Part shown: positions 4,857 through 7,974 of the stretch, one piece after another
Position numbering within the stretch: the first letter of the stretch is position 1
Layout: each line of letters opens with the position of its first letter
DNA from: Microcaldota archaeon
GTDB lineage: Archaea > Micrarchaeota > Micrarchaeia > Norongarragalinales > UBA97
Assembly: GCA_016217775.1 (NCBI GenBank)
Contig: JACRGG010000108.1
Location: 1 to 7,974, forward strand
Length of the DNA stretch: 7,974 nucleotides
Reading direction: 5' to 3'
The notes under the pieces: generated by a model
Told to the model about the DNA's origin: nothing
Databases searched by the model: none
The model's input: only the letters and a program-made list of their open reading frames with translations
Translations under genes and position numbers: made by a program

Positions 4857-6650
4857 TTATCCAGTGTAGTAAGAGACATTGAACCGAATCATATCGTGGC
4901 TGGTCTTCGCGTTCTTGTTGTCCGAAGTGTACGCGGTGATTCCAAGCTGAATTTTGTTCACGTCGTTGGGGTCGTGCAGCGAGAGCGGGAAAGTGACGTT
5001 TAGCGACTGGTTCACGTCGGTATTCGCAGCGGTTGGAAGAGCGGCAAAATTAGAATAGGAACGGCTGGGAGTGCGGAACATTAGTTTTGAAAACCCAGTT
5101 ACAGACGCCGCACTAATGCGGTAGTTTTGCAAAAACCATACTTGGTCCACGAAGTACGTCAAGCCTAAGCCCGCGCTGAAGTTGAAAGAAATGTTCTTCG
5201 TGTCGTCGAAGGCGGACGCTTGCTTTGGAATGTTCGCCGAAATAGTGTAGCGAGTTCCGTCAATCGCGTTAAGCGGCGTTATTGGGGAAATCGCTATGCC
5301 AGTACCGGAATAGTAATCCCAGCCTAATGAGGGGTAGAAGAGGAGGAAAATCGGCTCGACTATAAACGAGATTGTTTGCGAGGCGTTGTTTTTATTCCCC
5401 AAGGAATCCGAGCACCTAACGTAATAAGCATACGAGCCGCGCGGGGAGAATATAGTCTGGTTATGCACCGTCGCGCCAGTCAGGCTGAACAAATTCCCCA
5501 TCAAGCCGTAAGCAAGGTCGGTAGTGTCGTACTTGCAAGTCGCGTTCTCGTCCGTAACAGCGTGGAGTATTGCCGAGCGGTTATTCAAAATTCCAGTTGG
5601 AAGCAAGTTTGACAAAACTGGGGGCGCAGTGTCGGTCGTCACAAACTGCGTTTGGGAAACCCCCGTAACTAAGGCAGTGCCGTACGCCTTGAACGAGTGC
5701 AAGCCGTCGGAAAGGCCGGTCTTGTTGAAGTAATAAACAGTTGAATTGAACGAAGCCATCGACGAATTGACTCCGTCAAACTCGAGTGTTGCGCTCGACA
5801 AGCTCTCGTTGGAACTAAGGTTCGCGAACACGTACGGGCTAGCCACGCTAGACGCGTTTGCGGGAGTAGAGGAAATAAAAGTAAGCAGGGGGCCGCCCGG
5901 CCCTGGAGTCGGGGTGGGCGTTGGGGTTGGAGTCGGAATTGCAGCAATAGTAATTAATCGAGTCTGCGAGTAGCCGGTTAGAATGCCGTAGCCGTAAGCG
6001 GCGTAAGTGTAGTTCCCGTTAGCCAAGCCAGTCTTGTTTAGGAAAAAGTTGGTTGAATTTATTGGAGCCATATTCTCGGCAACCCCGTTCCAAACCAGTT
6101 GCGCGCTGGAGAGGCTCTCGTTCGAGCTGATGTTTACCTCTACGTAGTCTTGCGCGGAGAAAACCGTTTGGTTTGCAGGCGTTGGCGGCGCGAACAAAAT
6201 CAGGGGAACGCCAGGGGTTGGAGTAGCGGAAATATTAGACGCTAAGGGCGCGACTGTAACCCCGCTTGGGGTTGAGGAAACTACGAAGACGTACGTGCCG
6301 GGGTTTGTGGTGAAATAACCGCTGACGTTGGAGAGAGTCGTGCGAAACACGCTTGTTGTCCGCGAGTTTTGAGTGTAAACCGCGAGGTTGATTTCATTAG
6401 CGGTAATGTACGAAGCGCTTAAGTTCACGCCGTCTGGAATTGTTATCGTAACCGGGATTTGCGTGCCCACGCCCTGCACGTAAGCCGCGTCCGCAGCGCT
6501 TGAGAGCTTGTAAACAGCCAACTCCGCCTGCTGAATCGCGCTCTGGGAATTTACTTGCTGGAACGAGTAGTAGATTATCGGCAATAGCGCTAAAAGCATT
6601 AACAGCACTACGCTTAAGTACTCGATGCTCCCCTGCCCCTTGCGCTGCAT
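4857..6650 (-). CDS. Large pilin-adhesin fusion with two Ig-like repeats and duplicated C-terminal module
   Basis: The true start is probably the ATG at 6650 (597 residues); a TTG at 6656 is in frame. Numbering here is from 6656. The leader MQRKG and QGSIEYLSVVLLMLLALL (8-25) form a canonical class III prepilin signal, with predicted cut KG|Q and Glu at +5. Residues 26-136 form a pilin head with IPVTITIPDGV and INLAVY…VFRTT. A TPTPG linker is followed by two Ig-like repeats (about 151-238 and 256-341), joined by a (PT)5P linker. Residues 345-434 form an Ig-like 'TDENATCKYD' domain, with C374 and C415 probably a disulfide, and 435-599 an unrecognised domain. About two dozen N-x-S/T sequons suggest heavy N-glycosylation. 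The TATA box at 6671-6678 marks it as first gene of the cluster. It is likely a decorated pilus subunit or tip adhesin. The pilin signal and repeats are seen directly; adhesion is inferred. Confidence 0.88.
   Translation of the reverse strand: MQRKGQGSIEYLSVVLLMLLALLPIIYYSFQQVNSQSAIQQAELAVYKLSSAADAAYVQGVGTQIPVTITIPDGVNLSASYITANEINLAVYTQNSRTTSVFRTTLSNVSGYFTTNPGTYVFVVSSTPSGVTVAPLASNISATPTPGVPLILFAPPTPANQTVFSAQDYVEVNISSNESLSSAQLVWNGVAENMAPINSTNFFLNKTGLANGNYTYAAYGYGILTGYSQTRLITIAAIPTPTPTPTPTPGPGGPLLTFISSTPANASSVASPYVFANLSSNESLSSATLEFDGVNSSMASFNSTVYYFNKTGLSDGLHSFKAYGTALVTGVSQTQFVTTDTAPPVLSNLLPTGILNNRSAILHAVTDENATCKYDTTDLAYGLMGNLFSLTGATVHNQTIFSPRGSYAYYVRCSDSLGNKNNASQTISFIVEPIFLLFYPSLGWDYYSGTGIAISPITPLNAIDGTRYTISANIPKQASAFDDTKNISFNFSAGLGLTYFVDQVWFLQNYRISAASVTGFSKLMFRTPSRSYSNFAALPTAANTDVNQSLNVTFPLSLHDPNDVNKIQLGITAYTSDNKNAKTSHDMIRFNVSYYTG
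4860..5624 (-). repeat. Copy 1 of a 255-codon duplicated module
   Basis: This is the first copy, forming the C-terminus of the larger pilin fusion. The best conserved stretches are PPVLSNLLP, TDENATCKYD, CSD..GNKN, NIPK.ASAFDDTKN, LHDP.D.N…GITAYT..NKNAKT and NVSYYTG. The least conserved stretch is near residues 495-505, in the unrecognised domain. Both copies stop exactly at the same C-terminal residue. Confidence 0.9.
5631..6206 (-). repeat. Two tandem Ig-like protein repeats
   Basis: Residues about 151-238 (DNA 6206-5943) and 256-341 (5891-5634) of the large fusion are related copies. Both contain TPAN, then SSNESLSSA, a G-V…M motif, NST, NKTGL..G, AYG and TG.SQT. One single-residue indel is needed to align them. 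The pattern is typical of Ig-like surface repeats in archaeal adhesins. The (PT)5P linker separates them. Confidence 0.8.
5904..5936 (-). repeat. Short hexanucleotide-like repeat encoding (PT)5P linker
   Basis: Degenerate six-base units on the minus strand encode five Thr-Pro pairs plus a flanking Pro between the two Ig-like repeats. Such linkers are extended, often O-glycosylated in surface proteins, and can change length by slippage. Confidence 0.75.
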
Positions 6651-6670
6651 AAGCAAAACTACTGCAAGCG

Positions 6671-6678
6671 CTTATAAA
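6671..6678 (-). promoter_or_regulatory. TATA box of the pilin cluster, leaderless layout
   Basis: TTTATAAG on the minus strand is centred about 24-25 bases before the ATG at 6650. That is the archaeal TATA-to-start distance, so the transcript would begin at or next to the ATG with almost no leader, which agrees with the absence of a ribosome binding site. The same bases read CTTATAAA on the plus strand and could in principle also serve nth, which would then have a leader near 90 bases. Confidence 0.6.
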
Positions 6679-6694
6679 AACGGTTTGCCAATAA

Positions 6695-6717
6695 CCCTTT
6701 TTGCTTCGCAAAAAGCG
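6695..6717. repeat. Hairpin repeat A in the divergent spacer
   Basis: CTTTTTGC-TTC-GCAAAAAG (6697-6715) is a perfect 8-bp inverted repeat with a 3-base loop, preceded by AACC. It lies between the pilin promoter and nth. A related hairpin follows at 6753-6776. There is a T5 run in the stem on either strand, so either could slow or end transcription. Confidence 0.6.
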
Positions 6718-6752
6718 TTAGCGGAAAAGAATAAGACAAAATCAACAAACAA

Positions 6753-6776
6753 CCCTTTTTCTTCAAAAGAAAAAAG
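6753..6776. repeat. Hairpin repeat B in the divergent spacer
   Basis: TTTTTCTT-CAA-AAGAAAAA (6756-6774) is a perfect 8-bp inverted repeat with a 3-base loop. It shares the lead-in AACCCTTTTT with hairpin A, 58 bases away. It ends about 13 bases before the nth start, so it would sit in the nth leader if transcription begins upstream. Confidence 0.6.
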
Positions 6777-6788
6777 TCGTAAACGTGA

Positions 6789-7451
6789 ATGAAAATGGAT
6801 AAGAAAACCCTTGCAGGAAAGACAATTGAATTGCTTTTTGAAAACAAGGGCGCATTGTCTTTTTTAGGCAGGCAGAGAAAAGAAAGTAAAGGCGCTCAAG
6901 CCCTCGCGTTTAGGGTGCTAATCAGCACCATACTCTCGCACTGGACTAAGGACGCGGCGATGGAAGCTGCAACAAACAAGCTATTAACCAAATACCCTAC
7001 GCCCGAAAAACTCTCCGGCGCGAGCGTGGAAAAAATCGCTGAATTGTCCTACCCAGTCGGGTTTTACAAAACAAAGGCGGGCTACATCAAGAAAACCAGC
7101 CGGCAATTACTCAAAGAATTCAATGGAAGAGTGCCAAACACAATGGAGGAACTCACTAGCTTGCCTGGCGTCGGGAGAAAAACCGCTTCGTGCGTATTAA
7201 ACTACGCGTTTTCCCTTCCCGCAATTGCCGTGGATACTCACGTGCACAGGATTTCAAACCGGATTGGATTGGTGAAAACCAAGACGCCGGAACAGACTGA
7301 AGTCGAGCTGAAAAAAATCGTGCCGAAACAAAAATGGATGACCGTCAACGAGCTTCTCGTAGTCCACGGGCAGACTATATGCTGGCCAATCAAGCCGAAC
7401 TGCAAGAAGTGCCCCCTGAACAAAATATGCAAAAGCGCGTTTAAAGCTTAA
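6789..7451 (+). CDS. nth: Endonuclease III (DNA glycosylase/AP lyase)
   Basis: This is a 220-residue base-excision repair enzyme that removes oxidised pyrimidines and nicks abasic sites in DNA. The helix-hairpin-helix LPGVGRKTA is at 125-133, with K131 the catalytic lysine. VDTHV carries the catalytic Asp D149. Four cysteines, C198, C205, C208 and C214 (C-x6-C-x2-C-x5-C), bind the [4Fe-4S] cluster. Spacing K to D (18) and K to first Cys (67) equals that of E. coli Nth, so the enzyme looks intact. One oddity is ILSHWTKD (48-55), where archaeal homologues usually have LSQRT.D and E. coli LSAQATD. ATG 6789 is the longest start; ATG 6795 is possible and has GTGA six bases before it. It is the only plus-strand gene, divergent from the pilin cluster and convergent with the coiled-coil gene, so a functional link to the pili is not expected. 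Confidence 0.95.
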   Translation: MKMDKKTLAGKTIELLFENKGALSFLGRQRKESKGAQALAFRVLISTILSHWTKDAAMEAATNKLLTKYPTPEKLSGASVEKIAELSYPVGFYKTKAGYIKKTSRQLLKEFNGRVPNTMEELTSLPGVGRKTASCVLNYAFSLPAIAVDTHVHRISNRIGLVKTKTPEQTEVELKKIVPKQKWMTVNELLVVHGQTICWPIKPNCKKCPLNKICKSAFKA

Positions 7452-7478
7452 AAAAACGCGGTGCACGTGACACGTGCA
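7450..7478 (-). terminator. Palindrome plus T7 tract ending the coiled-coil gene
   Basis: TGCACGTG-A-CACGTGCA (7462-7478) is a perfect 17-base palindrome. Read on the minus strand it is followed by CCGCG and seven T, giving an intrinsic-terminator shape just after the coiled-coil gene's stop. The T tract overlaps the nth stop codon. On the plus strand no T run follows, so it serves mainly the minus strand. Confidence 0.55.
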
Positions 7479-7485
7479 AACGAAA

Positions 7486-7737
7486 TCAGATTCCCGTTTC
7501 CTGCAGGAGCTGGAATTCCTCCATACTGATTTTTTTTCCGGAAATGAGCTTTTTCCTTACTTCCTCGGCCTTAACCAGTAGGATGTTTTTTCTTGCTTGA
7601 ATTATTTTCTGCTTTTCCGCCCGCTCTTGGCTCTGCTCGTCTTTTTTCTTACGCTCGAACTCGGTTTTTTGCGCGCGCTGCTTTTGCTGCGCAAAGTTCA
7701 GGGCAGAATCGAGTTGTTCGTTGGTTGAATCAAGCAA
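7486..7737 (-). CDS. COG1340-like coiled-coil protein, C-terminal portion after an in-frame stop
   Basis: These 83 codons (from TTG 7737) continue, in the same frame, the reading frame that stops at 7771-7773; 11 further codons (EKLDEVSEKKD) lie between them. The piece is a highly charged coiled coil (ERKKKDEQSQERAEKQK) ending with AEEVRKKLISGKKISMEEFQLLQ. From memory this resembles the 'GEKLTTEELLLLQ'-type end of archaeal COG1340 coiled-coil proteins, often mislabelled phosphoserine phosphatase. No catalytic motif is present. It may be made by reinitiation, or be the dead end of a pseudogene. A terminator-like palindrome follows. The protein family is moderately sure; independent expression is doubtful. 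Confidence 0.6.
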   Translation of the reverse strand: MLDSTNEQLDSALNFAQQKQRAQKTEFERKKKDEQSQERAEKQKIIQARKNILLVKAEEVRKKLISGKKISMEEFQLLQETGI

Positions 7738-7770
7738 ATCTTTTTTCTCGCTTACTTCGTCAAGCTTCTC

Positions 7771-7974
7771 TCAGATTAGCTTTTGCGCTTCCCTTATTTT
7801 CGCGCTGATTTTAACGAGGTTCTCGTGGTGCTTCGTCCCGTCGGCAGTGAAGGCGCGCAGTTTCCCGAAAACCTCGTCGAGTCGCTTCTCCACCAGCTCC
7901 AACTCCTCGCGCTTTTTTCTTATCTGCGCGCGCAATTCCTTGAATTTCTTCGCGGCAGGCAAGTCCTTTTCCAA
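7771..7974 (-). CDS. COG1340-like coiled-coil protein, N-terminal portion (partial, ends at premature TGA)
   Basis: The frame is open to the right edge, so the true start is outside the window. The visible 67 codons are Lys/Glu-rich with heptad spacing (ELRAQIRKKREELELVEKRLDEV, then KHHENLVKISAKIREAQKLI). The frame ends at TGA 7771-7773, yet coiled-coil coding resumes directly after it in the same frame down to 7486. The full protein would thus be a long cytoplasmic coiled coil of the COG1340 type, whose role is poorly known. The TGA is most simply a nonsense change (for example from CGA or TGG) or a sequence error. Confidence 0.65.
   Translation of the reverse strand: MEKDLPAAKKFKELRAQIRKKREELELVEKRLDEVFGKLRAFTADGTKHHENLVKISAKIREAQKLI

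Noticed and set aside
5904..5936. Short tandem repeat as a possible CRISPR or satellite
   Set aside because: The units are six-base, degenerate and in frame, encoding Thr-Pro pairs; there are no spacers.
6659..6847. Minus-strand 62-codon frame through the divergent spacer
   Set aside because: It runs through both hairpins and into nth antisense, and its low-complexity Phe/Leu/Lys content follows from the T/A tracts.
7771..7773. TGA as selenocysteine or a reassigned codon
   Set aside because: TGA ends other genes here, the site lies in a coiled coil with no redox motif, and no SECIS-like element was evident by eye.

Overview
The window looks like DPANN-type archaeal DNA, possibly from the Diapherotrites or Micrarchaeota; the lineage is an impression and not proven. 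The reasons are a tight run of genes with archaeal class III (QxSxE-type) prepilin signals, a FlaI/GspE-like secretion ATPase, a TATA box placed for a leaderless transcript, many GTG or TTG starts, no clear Shine-Dalgarno sites, and a COG1340-like archaeal coiled-coil protein. Surface proteins are dense in N-x-S/T sequons and Thr-Pro linkers.

Layout. From about 6680 down to position 1, seven genes run on the minus strand. In order of transcription they are: a 597-residue pilin with two Ig-like repeats and a large C-terminal module (4857-6650); a 412-residue pilin carrying the same module (3586-4824); three small or medium pilin-like membrane-anchored proteins that overlap each other (3093-3578, 2623-3102, 1754-2626); a cytoplasmic winged-helix/coiled-coil protein with a Pro/Lys-rich tail (591-1664); and the N-terminal third or so of a type II/IV secretion ATPase (1-485), which runs off the window. 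A hairpin-rich spacer (6651-6788) separates this cluster from a divergent endonuclease III gene (nth, 6789-7451, plus strand). Beyond nth, in convergent orientation, lies a coiled-coil gene interrupted by one in-frame TGA (7486-7974), which runs off the right edge.

How the genes may work together. The five secreted proteins all have a short basic leader ending in [K/R][G/A], then Q or F and one hydrophobic helix, as expected for subunits processed by an archaeal prepilin peptidase and assembled by the ATPase. The two large ones are pilins fused to glycosylatable ectodomains, so the likely product is a decorated, adhesive type IV pilus-like fibre. The three small ones may be minor or initiating subunits. 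The winged-helix gene may be a regulator or cytoplasmic partner. The platform protein (TadC/FlaJ-like) and prepilin peptidase are not in this window.

The most notable points are a 255-residue module shared without gaps by the two large pilins (145 of 255 identical by hand count), whose last 165 residues or so I do not recognise; the graded loss of the pilin Glu+5 across the five subunits; the nonsense codon in the coiled-coil gene; and two related hairpin repeats in the divergent spacer. I saw no rRNA, tRNA, CRISPR array, transposase or integration site.
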